Assembly (NCBI GenBank): GCA_900317515.1
Contig: ONHA01000002.1
Location: 1-64,000 of the forward strand
Source of the DNA: an uncultured Eubacteriales bacterium
GTDB taxonomy: Bacteria > Bacillota > Clostridia > Lachnospirales > Lachnospiraceae
Reading direction: 5' to 3'
DNA length: 64,000 bases
Shown: one piece after another, positions 50,807-58,972 of the stretch
Numbering within the stretch: the first letter of the stretch is position 1
How the letters are laid out: each line of letters opens with the position of its first letter
Notes under the pieces: model-generated
Database searches by the model: none
Told to the model about the DNA's origin: nothing
Seen by the model: the letters and a program-made list of their open reading frames with translations, nothing else
Made by a program: the position numbers and the translations under genes

Positions 50807-51879
50807 TCTTTCCTCCAGCGGGCGAAAAAGCCCTTCTTCGGCTTCTCCGGAGGCGTCAGGTCCTCGACCGGCAGCATCCGGCCAAAGGAGACCGCGTTCC
50901 CCTGGGATAACGTAAAGGGATCCGGCGCGAACTCCATGAAGAAGGTCTTGTCCGCCTTCTGCTCCATCATCTCCGTGATGGAACTCCGGTCGCCCTCCGG
51001 GACCAGGGAAAAGAGGTAGAAGACGTCATCATAGAAACTATTCTCGATGACCTGGAAGGTGCTCCTAAGCTCTGACGGCCCCGATCCGCATACGAACACC
51101 TGGTAATCCCGCTCCAGGAAGGAGATCTTATTGAAATCCGGGTCCGTCATGACGCCGTAGTCGTAGATGTAGTATTCGTAGCCCATCCGGAGGATCTGCT
51201 GGAGCTTCGTCAGGTCGTGGAAGATATCGACCGACATATACGTGATCCGGCCCAGCTCCTCGTCCTTCTGTGTCTCGTACCACTCCGCCAGCTCCTCCGA
51301 CCAGTGGTGGCCGTTCATCTCGATGATGCAAGCCTTGTGGCCCTTCAGGGCCAGGTACTTGACAAGCTGCACCGCGGCCGTCGTCGTTCCCATCCGGGCA
51401 TTTGCCCCGACGACGCCGATGTTCCGGAAATTCAGGTCCGCCTTCGCCTCATCCTCTGCCAGGATGGGCTCGACGTAGCCGAACTCCTCGATACTATGCT
51501 GGTCAAAGTAGCCGTTGATACACTTCTTAAGGTCCTCTTTCTGGTCCGCCAGCGTGACGGAGAGGATGAAGTTCTTCATCTTGCGCTGCAAGAGGCAGAC
51601 GATGACGTCCGCCACCGGCGAGTAGCCGGGCGCAAAAATGATGGGCTTCGCGTTGTTGACCGTCGCGATCCGCGAGATCTGCTCCGCGATCTCGCTGCCG
51701 CTGTCGATATACTGCTCGATATCAAAGACCATGTACTTGACCTGCGAAACGTCCAGGATCAGGTTCACATGCTCCGCGATCTTCGGCCTCTCCGGGATGA
51801 CCCGGAAGCCCATCTTGTAGTGCTCCGCGATCTCCGCGATCCAGCTTCCGCGGATCTCCGGCCCGATAAAAATGATCAT
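50803..51879 (-). CDS. ParA/TadZ-like ATPase with altered Walker A
   Basis: 358 aa. The N-terminal ~140 residues look like a receiver-type domain (VKYMVFDIEQYIDSGSEIAE), as in CpaE/TadZ. The ATPase domain has GVVGANARMGTTTAAVQLV where ParA proteins have K-G-G-x-G-K-T/S, so both signature lysines are missing. A basic tail ends it. It may localise the transfer apparatus, as TadZ does for pili (inference). Confidence 0.7.
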   Translation of the reverse strand: MIIFIGPEIRGSWIAEIAEHYKMGFRVIPERPKIAEHVNLILDVSQVKYMVFDIEQYIDSGSEIAEQISRIATVNNAKPIIFAPGYSPVADVIVCLLQRKMKNFILSVTLADQKEDLKKCINGYFDQHSIEEFGYVEPILAEDEAKADLNFRNIGVVGANARMGTTTAAVQLVKYLALKGHKACIIEMNGHHWSEELAEWYETQKDEELGRITYMSVDIFHDLTKLQQILRMGYEYYIYDYGVMTDPDFNKISFLERDYQVFVCGSGPSELRSTFQVIENSFYDDVFYLFSLVPEGDRSSITEMMEQKADKTFFMEFAPDPFTLSQGNAVSFGRMLPVEDLTPPEKPKKGFFARWRKD

Positions 51880-51881
51880 TT

Positions 51882-52187
51882 TTATGCTCCTTCTCCGGAT
51901 AACCGGTTAATGTAGGCTCTCCCCTGCTCCATGTTTTCAAACTTCTTGACGGCGATCCCGGGCCGGCCGAGATTGCTGCGCTCCTCCTCTTCGGAGGCGC
52001 TGTCGAAAAAGTAGCAGCGCTCCTCCAGGTACTTGTCCATCCGGACCTCTTCGGACGTGAGGAGCCGCACAAGGACCACAAGGCCCTCCTCGTTGCCGCC
52101 AAGGAGCTTATAGTGGTGATCTTCCCGGTCGATTGTATTTCCCTCGTTAAATGCGATCATGCCCTGTTTGGTATTTAGTACGTACAT
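51882..52187 (-). CDS. Unknown 101-aa protein of the transfer operon
   Basis: Starts MYVLNTKQGMIAFNEGNTID; beta strands first, then a charged helical part. No membrane helix or signal. Two bases separate it from the TadZ-like gene and three from the upstream gene, so it is clearly part of the operon. Confidence 0.65.
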   Translation of the reverse strand: MYVLNTKQGMIAFNEGNTIDREDHHYKLLGGNEEGLVVLVRLLTSEEVRMDKYLEERCYFFDSASEEEERSNLGRPGIAVKKFENMEQGRAYINRLSGEGA

Positions 52188-52190
52188 TTT

Positions 52191-53006
52191 TCATCCCTCC
52201 TTCGATAAGCTTTCTTTCTTGATCTTGCAGTTTTCGATTTTCTTTTGCAGCTCCTCGATCTCATGCTCGTTCTGGTCCACGGTCGTCTCAGACGTCGCGA
52301 GAGCGTATTCCGCCTCGCGGATGAGCTCTTCGGTCTCCTCGATCTCCTCCTCCGTCTGGTACTTCCGCTGTGCCTTCAGGCGGTCGATCTCTTCCTTGCA
52401 GCTTGCCTGGTAGGCTTTCTCCGTCTCGATTGCAGCCTTAAGCTGCTCGATCTCATCGGCATACAGGGCAGCCTGCTTATCCGTCCTCCGGATGAGATAT
52501 CCGGTCCGGTCAAGCTCCGGCAAGCTTTCAACCTTATCTACGTCAACCGTGTTGGTGTACAGACGTAGCGGCGGCTCATCGCCCGCCTCCGGGAGCTGCA
52601 TACGGAGTGAAACTTCGCTCCACCGCTCCGGAAGCCCCGCGATCCTAAGGACCACGTAGTCCGGATCCGAGACGACCGTCCGGACATCAAGGACGCTGCC
52701 TTTCCGCTCGACGGCGGAAAAGGCATACGTGTCGATCCCGTCGAACCGCCGGTTCACGACATCGATCTCGACCTCCATCTCCTCCTGGGACGTCCCGTAG
52801 GTCCAGGAGATGAGCGTCACCCGCCGGCCTTCATACTCCGACGTCTGCCCGATGGGCGTTAGCCTTTCTGCATTTCCGCTCACCGGCATCCAGAGATTTG
52901 AAGAAAGGAAGAAGACATATCCGGCCAGAAACACGGCCAGGAATATCCTCGTGCCGGCATCCCCCCGCTTCCGGCGGGGAAAAGGTGCCTTCCTGACTTC
53001 GCTCAT
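52191..53006 (-). CDS. Membrane-anchored beta/coiled-coil protein
   Basis: 271 aa. One membrane helix near residues 20-38 (RIFLAVFLAGYVFFLSSNLW), a beta-rich outside domain (EMEVEIDVVNRRFDGIDTYA), and a C-terminal coiled coil of ~85 residues rich in Glu/Lys. Probably a structural transfer protein; family unknown. Overlaps the upstream gene by four bases. Confidence 0.65.
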   Translation of the reverse strand: MSEVRKAPFPRRKRGDAGTRIFLAVFLAGYVFFLSSNLWMPVSGNAERLTPIGQTSEYEGRRVTLISWTYGTSQEEMEVEIDVVNRRFDGIDTYAFSAVERKGSVLDVRTVVSDPDYVVLRIAGLPERWSEVSLRMQLPEAGDEPPLRLYTNTVDVDKVESLPELDRTGYLIRRTDKQAALYADEIEQLKAAIETEKAYQASCKEEIDRLKAQRKYQTEEEIEETEELIREAEYALATSETTVDQNEHEIEELQKKIENCKIKKESLSKEG

Positions 53007-53332
53007 CGTTCGTACCCCCTCTCGTATTCCGGATATGTCCGGCCGGTATCGTCTAGGTCTTCGTACAGCGTATAGACCTGGGCGGCCGTCATAATCTCCG
53101 GCTCAAAATCCTCTGTCCTGATCCCCGGGAAGCTTCTCTCAGAGGCGACGATCTCCGGCTCTTTTGCCTCACGGGGCCGGTTCTCAACGGCCAACTCCTC
53201 CGAATGCTGGAGCCCGGTCTTTCTGTAATGCTCGTCGGAGATGAACATGTCCCGGAAAAGCCGGCTTCTTATGAAAGGCCTTGTCCGGTTTTTAAGCTTC
53301 TTCTTAAGCCGCGGTGAAAGATTTACCTTCAT
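53003..53332 (-). CDS. Unknown 109-aa protein of the transfer operon
   Basis: Very basic N-terminus (LSPRLKKKLKNRTRPFIRSR), acidic middle and Tyr-rich end. No membrane helix. The stop overlaps the next gene's start (ATGA). Function unknown. Confidence 0.6.
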   Translation of the reverse strand: MKVNLSPRLKKKLKNRTRPFIRSRLFRDMFISDEHYRKTGLQHSEELAVENRPREAKEPEIVASERSFPGIRTEDFEPEIMTAAQVYTLYEDLDDTGRTYPEYERGYER

Positions 53333-53344
53333 GCTGCATCCTCC

Positions 53345-54001
53345 TTATACGACCTGCTGGAAGGTGTCCAGCTCGTTGATCTTCCATGCGTCCCCGTCCT
53401 TCACACACTTCGCTTCCAGAAGGAAGCTCATGGTGTTGTACTGGGCCCCGTCCGGCCGGAGGTCACAGTAGATAAGGACGTCCGCCCCGTCGCGGGTAAG
53501 CTCCGTGTAGATCTTCTTTCCTGAAAGGGACACGCCCATGTCCCGCCATTCCGCCGCCGCGTCATACGCCGCGCGGACGTCCGACGCGATCGTCGTGTCC
53601 GCCTTGCCCCATTTGGCCGGGTTGACGGCGATGAGGTAATCCCGGACGCCCTGGTCCGTCAGATACTGGGCCAGGTAGGGGGCCTGCGCGTATTCCGCCG
53701 ACGCGGGTGCCCGGTAGCAAGCGGAAATGAAATCCGTCACAAGGCGGGCCAGCGCCTCACGGTCTTCCTTTTCGGCGTCCTCCGCCAGGTAGATATCGTC
53801 CAGCTTCTCCTCCAGGGCCGCGTCCCCGTGCATCTCAGCAGCCGCCGTGGCGGCCTCCCGGGCCGTTTTAAGCTCGTTTTCAAGGTTCCTGCACCGGATG
53901 GTCACAAGCACCGCGAAAACGGCTACAGCGGCGACTATGACGGCCACAACGGCCTTTCCTGCGCCTTTAAGGGCCGTCTTTTTCTCGTTCTTCTCGTTCA
54001 T
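53345..54001 (-). CDS. Membrane-anchored NTF2-like protein, VirB8/TcpC-like
   Basis: 218 aa. N-terminal cytoplasmic basic stretch, one membrane helix (residues ~17-35, VVAVIVAAVAVFAVLVTI), a short coiled coil, then an alpha/beta domain (LARLVTDFISACYRAPASAE to the C-terminal KCVKDGDAWKINELDTFQQV) like NTF2/VirB8 folds. The type IV secretion VirB8 role is inference from shape and neighbours. Confidence 0.6.
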   Translation of the reverse strand: MNEKNEKKTALKGAGKAVVAVIVAAVAVFAVLVTIRCRNLENELKTAREAATAAAEMHGDAALEEKLDDIYLAEDAEKEDREALARLVTDFISACYRAPASAEYAQAPYLAQYLTDQGVRDYLIAVNPAKWGKADTTIASDVRAAYDAAAEWRDMGVSLSGKKIYTELTRDGADVLIYCDLRPDGAQYNTMSFLLEAKCVKDGDAWKINELDTFQQVV

Positions 54002-54020
54002 AAGATCCTCCTTTCATGCC

Positions 54021-54524
54021 TTACATGTAGGGGGTGTACTTTCCGTACACGACCTGAAAGTCTTCCCACTCGCCTTCCCCGATCGTGATTTCCCGGACTT
54101 CCTCGCCGGCGATCAGGGCCTTGTTGTCACCGATGTAGATCCCCGCGTGCTCTACGCCGTTGCGGACGAAAAAGACCACGTCCCCGACGTCGTGGGGATA
54201 GTAGGCGATATCGCCCGCCCTTGTATATAAGTGCTCCATGTCGGTGTACTTATAGAGGCCGGCACCGGACGTATTGAGGCACCAGACGATATAGCTTGTC
54301 GCGGTAAAACCGGTCTCCGGCGTGATCCCAAGCACGTTGTAGCGGGTCCCGACCGCCGATTTGGCTGCATCGACGATCTTCTGCTCGTAGACGCCCTGCA
54401 TGTTCGACGCCCCGTAGCTGCCGGGCTCGTAGTAAAATCCGCTGTCCGCCCTCGCGGCTCCCGGCAGAGCCGCAAGAAGGGCTGCCGCTGTCACCGCCGC
54501 GGCCGCGATCTTTTTTATCTTCAT
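54021..54524 (-). CDS. Secreted NlpC/P60-like protein lacking the catalytic Cys
   Basis: 167 aa from the ATG at 54522-54524 (AAAGGAGG upstream) with signal peptide KKIAAAAVTAAALLAALPGA. The fold matches NlpC/P60 (VDAAKSAVGTRYNVLGITPE, GDVVFFVRNGVEHAGIYIGD), and the His is kept, but the usual F-D-C-S-G reads FTATS, so the nucleophile is gone. It may bind peptidoglycan without cutting. Next to a real wall hydrolase gene. Confidence 0.78.
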   Translation of the reverse strand: MKIKKIAAAAVTAAALLAALPGAARADSGFYYEPGSYGASNMQGVYEQKIVDAAKSAVGTRYNVLGITPETGFTATSYIVWCLNTSGAGLYKYTDMEHLYTRAGDIAYYPHDVGDVVFFVRNGVEHAGIYIGDNKALIAGEEVREITIGEGEWEDFQVVYGKYTPYM

Positions 54525-54535
54525 AGAATCCTCCT

Positions 54536-55912
54536 TTATGCTGCCATGAGAATCGGCATCTCGCCCCCGGGCATCCGGAGCGCCATCATGAAGTAGCGCC
54601 GGTCCGTCCACTCGTTCAGCGGTGCGGTAAAGGGCTGCTCGTGATGGATCCTCCACTCGTCGCCCTCATCATATTTGGTGCATATCCCGGTCGCCGGATC
54701 GTATGAGGCAACCGTAAATGCGTGGTCTGGCTTTCCGGTCGCGTAAGCGCCCACGATGATGATATCGCCGGCCTGCACCTGGGACTGGTCCGTGATCGTG
54801 ATTGCTCCTTTCGCCTGGAGATAGGGGATCAGGCTCTCGACGATCTCGCCGCCCGTCCGCTGGTCCGTGAAGCCTAAGTTCCAAAGCGCCCTTGACTCCA
54901 GCCGGTCACATGCGATCATTCCGTCCTCGCACGGGACCTGGGTGGTGGAGTGGCCGTAATGCCAGACATTGTTTCTTGCCATGTCCGCGACGGCGGCCAC
55001 TTCCTGAAGGAAGCGCTCCGGGGAGAGCGTCATAAGCTGCCCGCCTCCGGTCATGCTGACCGGAATCCCGTACTCCCCGTTCAGGATGTTGAGCGCCATC
55101 GTTTTTTCGGAAACGCTGCCGCAAGCCGCGGAGGAGTAATCGACCACATAGCGGTCATGGATATCCGAGTCCGGATAGGCTGCCGCGAACGTGTCACAGA
55201 GGCTTGTGATAAATTCGGCGTTTGGCGTCGCATTTGTGACGCCCGACCGTATGATGATCGAGAGAGACGCGTTGGTCTCCAGCCCCATCCGGTTGTGGAT
55301 GGAGAGGATTAGGCCCTTGATGACGTCCGGCCGGCTGTCTAGCTGGAGCCCTCTTGCCGCATGGAAGTCCCGGATGGGGATCCATTTGGTTTCGTAAACG
55401 TACCGGTCCTGGAGGGCCCGGAAGCCATCCGGATCCAACGCGCTTGCGGCCTGCCAGGCGGTCGCAAGGCCCGCATTGTCCTTAAGGGACTCCCGGGACG
55501 TGCTAGCCGACCCGTAGGGGGCCAGCACTGAGTATCGGTTGGAGTCCTGGGACAGTGCGTAGTCGATGAAGGGTTGCAGCTCATAGCGGTAATGAAACTG
55601 ATATGCCCCGCAGCAGCCTCTCTCACGGCCTCCCAGCACCGCGTCATAGCGGGCATGGGACTCGTAGTACGTGAAGTACGACAACGCCGTCACGCGGCAG
55701 CCCTCGATATCCAGGGTCCCGTAGCTCATGGACGACACCCTTGACTGCTGCATCGTCCCCATGCTCGCGATCACCTGCTCCATCCGGGACGCCGCCGACG
55801 TGATGAGGACGAGCGGGAGGACAACCGATACAAGGATCGTCGAGATGATCCCGATCAAAAACCTTCTGACAGCCCGGAACGGGTTGACCGCTCCGGCAGC
55901 GCTGCCGCCCAT
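54536..55912 (-). CDS. Membrane-anchored cell-wall hydrolase of the transfer system
   Basis: 458 aa. One membrane helix (~18-40), a lysozyme-like or glucosaminidase-like domain (LSYFTYYESHARYDAV, GCCGAYQFHYRYELQPFIDY), then a C-terminal NlpC/CHAP-like domain (ACDRLESRALWNLGFTDQRT, QVQAGDIIIVGAYATGKPDH). This is the VirB1/TcpG-type layout: local digestion of peptidoglycan to place the channel. Starts immediately after the VirB4 stop. Confidence 0.75.
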   Translation of the reverse strand: MGGSAAGAVNPFRAVRRFLIGIISTILVSVVLPLVLITSAASRMEQVIASMGTMQQSRVSSMSYGTLDIEGCRVTALSYFTYYESHARYDAVLGGRERGCCGAYQFHYRYELQPFIDYALSQDSNRYSVLAPYGSASTSRESLKDNAGLATAWQAASALDPDGFRALQDRYVYETKWIPIRDFHAARGLQLDSRPDVIKGLILSIHNRMGLETNASLSIIIRSGVTNATPNAEFITSLCDTFAAAYPDSDIHDRYVVDYSSAACGSVSEKTMALNILNGEYGIPVSMTGGGQLMTLSPERFLQEVAAVADMARNNVWHYGHSTTQVPCEDGMIACDRLESRALWNLGFTDQRTGGEIVESLIPYLQAKGAITITDQSQVQAGDIIIVGAYATGKPDHAFTVASYDPATGICTKYDEGDEWRIHHEQPFTAPLNEWTDRRYFMMALRMPGGEMPILMAA

Positions 55913-57847
55913 TTATGCGCCTCCCGCGAAGAGCTGTTCTTCCTCTTTCGTGAGGTACACTTTAAATTCGAGATTCTTGTCGCTGGAGATGCATAGGATG
56001 TTCTGCCCGATCTCCAGCTTGCTGATCCGGTCTCTCTGACTCTGTGTTAAGACACCGGCAAAGACCTGATCGATGAGCGGAAGGACGTTCGCGTCCTGAT
56101 GAAACAAAAATTTGTATTGCGTGAGCTCAAACACCGTCTTGATCTTGTTGACATTATCGGAGGAGCTGCCCTCCGGGACGAAGTCGCGGATCGACTGGGA
56201 CGCAAGAAGGATCCCGCCGAAATACTTTCGCGCCTCGCGGAGATATACCAGGATCTGGTCCAGAGCGTGGGGCTTCTGTGCGTTGATCCAGCGGTGAGAC
56301 TCGTCGATGATGATGAGGAACCGGACCACATCCTCCCAGCTCACTTCTCCTCTCTCGTGCCGCTCCTTCATGACCTTGCCGTTGCTGACGCAATTATCCC
56401 AGCAGAAGGAGACCATGTTGAAGATCTGTGCGTCGAAGATCTCCGCCTTCATGTCCTTAAGAGAGGACATATCGAAGGTGACGATCTGCTCATCCGCGAT
56501 GTTGTCGATCGACGTCCGGCCATCGAAGATATCCCCGTAGTTCTGGACGATCGACGCAACAACCTTCCGGATCTTGTCGTAAGAGAGGATATGCTGCTCC
56601 GCCAGCGTCTCCGCCATGCCCTCGTAGTTCGCGTTTTTCATCGTCTCGATCTTCCTGTCGATATACGTAAGTAGATCCGAGAAGATAGGGTAACGCTCCG
56701 CCGGAAGGCCCGTGACCCGGATCTCCGATGCAGCTCCGGCTTCCCTGGGCGAAAGTCCCCACTCCTCATAGAGCTCGCGGAGAAGGTCTTCAAAGTCCAG
56801 AAGCTCGCCGGAGGGGACGTCATGCCCGACCAGGAAGCGGTAAATCGTCGATACCTTGCTGATATGCCGCATGTAGGAGACGCCTTCCGTCTCGCCGGAC
56901 CGAAGGATCTCCAAGGGATTCAGGATCCCCTGGGCCCCGTCCAGCTTAAGGACCTTGCCGCCGAGCGTCCGGGTAAGCAGCGTGAACTCGCCGGAGATAT
57001 CGAAGGTCCTAACGAAGTCGCCGCGTATCGCCCGGGCCAGGAAGCGCTTTTTAAGCAGCGTCGATTTGCCGCTTCCCATCGTCCCGATGACCAGGCTGTT
57101 GTAATAAAGCCGGGTGGCCGTCTTTATGAACTCATCGAAGATGACGTTTCCGCGGCACGGCGTGCTGCCGAGATAGTCGCCCTGGGGATCTTCCAGGGAT
57201 GAGAAATGGAACGGATTGCCGCCGGCGACCGTGAGAGACTGCAAGGGCTGACCGTGGACCGAGAAAAGCGTCTCCTGCTGCTCCTTATAGGGCTCAAACA
57301 TGGACTTCCACTCTTCCCGGCATTCGTTGATGTTGATCGTCGGGTGGAAGCCGTTCGACTCCAGCGTCGCGCAGATCTCCTTGATCTTCTCTTCCAGACT
57401 CGCGTAGGAGCGGTCCGAAACGAAGATCCTTGCCTTGACAAGCTTCACGACCTCGCCCATCTCCTGGATCTCTGTATATAGCTTTTCCATCTCACGGTAA
57501 CGCTGGGAGGCGTCAAGCCTCTCCGCGAAGTCCGTTGAGGAGAGATAGCGCATGTTCTGCTCCTTCATGGAGCGATTGAGGTTCTTTTTGACCTCAATCG
57601 TGTCCTCCGTTGAAATATCGACGGTCGTGACCGTATCGCGGATATTGCAGATGTTAGACAGCCAGTAGTCATTAAGCCTTGCCGGGTACTCGTAGATCGA
57701 CAAACAGATCTCATATCCGGACCCGGACTCGATATGACGCCCGGCCTTGAATGTGATCCCGCCCTGGGGCTGAATCTTCCGGATCAGGGCGAGGTCACGC
57801 TTTTCCGGCCCCGAGCCGTTCTTTTCCTGTTTTTTGAAGATACTCAT
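55913..57847 (-). CDS. virB4: VirB4-type conjugation ATPase
   Basis: 644 aa, AAAGGAG before the ATG. Walker A LVIGTMGSGKSTLLKKR near residue 260 and Walker B FLIIIDESHRWINAQ near 535; also LLASQSIRDFVPEGSSS. N-terminal ~230 residues are the membrane-associated domain. It powers assembly of the channel and substrate movement. Confidence 0.93.
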   Translation of the reverse strand: MSIFKKQEKNGSGPEKRDLALIRKIQPQGGITFKAGRHIESGSGYEICLSIYEYPARLNDYWLSNICNIRDTVTTVDISTEDTIEVKKNLNRSMKEQNMRYLSSTDFAERLDASQRYREMEKLYTEIQEMGEVVKLVKARIFVSDRSYASLEEKIKEICATLESNGFHPTININECREEWKSMFEPYKEQQETLFSVHGQPLQSLTVAGGNPFHFSSLEDPQGDYLGSTPCRGNVIFDEFIKTATRLYYNSLVIGTMGSGKSTLLKKRFLARAIRGDFVRTFDISGEFTLLTRTLGGKVLKLDGAQGILNPLEILRSGETEGVSYMRHISKVSTIYRFLVGHDVPSGELLDFEDLLRELYEEWGLSPREAGAASEIRVTGLPAERYPIFSDLLTYIDRKIETMKNANYEGMAETLAEQHILSYDKIRKVVASIVQNYGDIFDGRTSIDNIADEQIVTFDMSSLKDMKAEIFDAQIFNMVSFCWDNCVSNGKVMKERHERGEVSWEDVVRFLIIIDESHRWINAQKPHALDQILVYLREARKYFGGILLASQSIRDFVPEGSSSDNVNKIKTVFELTQYKFLFHQDANVLPLIDQVFAGVLTQSQRDRISKLEIGQNILCISSDKNLEFKVYLTKEEEQLFAGGA

Positions 57848-57863
57848 GTGTGTTTCTCCTTTA

Positions 57864-58568
57864 TCACTGCTGCACCATGCTTGACTTGTTCATGAGCTTA
57901 TAGAGGATCTGGTGCTTTTTCTCCTCCGGGATCTTGCTTACCAGGCCGTCCCGGCCGGAGCGCAGCACCGTCTGGATCGTCGCGATGTCGGACTGGTGGC
58001 CCTCGATCGACCGCGAGAAGAACATGATGTAGAACTCACGCGACGTATTGTTCTTCTCCAGCGCGATGAGCTCGCGCTGTTTCTTTTCAAGCCAGGCTTT
58101 GAAGACCTGGTTCTTTGCGGTCTTGATCTTCTGCTTCATGTAGCGCTGCTGGGAGGCAGTGTTACATGGAAAATTCAGAGCGATGAGCTTAAGATCGCCG
58201 GCATAGGTCTTATAGAGCTTGCCGAACTTAAGGCAGTCATACTCGATCTCGTCCGTTGAGGACGTCACAAGATCCTTTGAGTTGACCATCATGAGGTCCA
58301 TACAGGACCCGTCCTTCAGGATGTAGCAGCCCTCTGCCTCGTCGTAGCGGCAGATGGGGATGTTATCAAGAACGGTCCGTGTGACCGGACCTTTCTTCTC
58401 ACGCGGCTTTTTCTCGTCGTCGTCGGCTGTTTTGGCAGCCTTGCCGCTACCCTTCCTTTTCTCCCGGAAAAAGACGACCAGGAGAACGATCAGGAAGATG
58501 AGAAAAACCACCCCGGCGAAGATCAGCGGCCCTCTGTTCGTTATTAGGAATTGCAGGATGTTATTCAT
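57864..58568 (-). CDS. Conjugation membrane protein upstream of VirB4
   Basis: 234 aa. One N-terminal membrane helix (GPLIFAGVVFLIFLIVLLVV), a Lys-rich linker, then an alpha/beta domain (NIPICRYDEAEGCYILKDGS, LKLIALNFPCNTASQQRYMK). That domain resembles the N-terminal part of VirB4 proteins, hinting at a split or helper subunit (inference). Confidence 0.65.
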   Translation of the reverse strand: MNNILQFLITNRGPLIFAGVVFLIFLIVLLVVFFREKRKGSGKAAKTADDDEKKPREKKGPVTRTVLDNIPICRYDEAEGCYILKDGSCMDLMMVNSKDLVTSSTDEIEYDCLKFGKLYKTYAGDLKLIALNFPCNTASQQRYMKQKIKTAKNQVFKAWLEKKQRELIALEKNNTSREFYIMFFSRSIEGHQSDIATIQTVLRSGRDGLVSKIPEEKKHQILYKLMNKSSMVQQ

Positions 58569-58572
58569 GTGC

Positions 58573-58677
58573 TTAAACTCCCTTTCTCGAAAAAATGAAG
58601 ATCAGCCATGCAAGAAACAGGCTCATTTTGAAAATCATAGGAAAGACCATTGACATGACTCCAGAAATTTCAGACAT
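58573..58677 (-). CDS. 34-residue membrane peptide
   Basis: ATG 58675-58677 with GAAGGAGGG upstream, stop TAA 58573-58575, five bases before the next start. Reads MSEISGVMSMVFPMIFKMSL and then one hydrophobic helix ending SRKGV. The start overlaps the DUF5592-like gene. The strong ribosome site and tight packing suggest a real small subunit. Confidence 0.6.
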   Translation of the reverse strand: MSEISGVMSMVFPMIFKMSLFLAWLIFIFSRKGV

Positions 58678-58972
58678 TTTCGCCCTCCTTCATGTCATCG
58701 CCCACCGGGCGGTAGACCGCCCGGTCCCGATTAAGATAGATGACCAACGCCTGGTAGTTCCGACGTCTCCGGTTGGTCGTTGAGCCGCCAATCAGCACGA
58801 CGGCCATCACCACCGAGAAGATGATGAACGGGATCTGTAAGGTCCCGTTGACCATGTTTTTAAGCATCATCGTGACGCTTGCGTAAATGATGAGGAAGAA
58901 GAAGTCGAAAACGTAGATCCCTTTCGTGACTTTCGTTTCGGACTTGATCTCCTGGGGTACGATGTATTTCAC
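58670..58972 (-). CDS. VirB3/PrgI-type membrane protein (DUF5592-like)
   Basis: 100 aa with two membrane helices (GIYVFDFFFLIIYASVTMML and IPFIIFSVVMAVVLIGG) and a basic C-terminal part (NRRRRNYQALVIYLNRDRAV). Two-helix proteins of this kind sit beside VirB4 in Gram-positive conjugation systems. It overlaps the VirB6-like stop by four bases. Confidence 0.75.
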   Translation of the reverse strand: MKYIVPQEIKSETKVTKGIYVFDFFFLIIYASVTMMLKNMVNGTLQIPFIIFSVVMAVVLIGGSTTNRRRRNYQALVIYLNRDRAVYRPVGDDMKEGENV

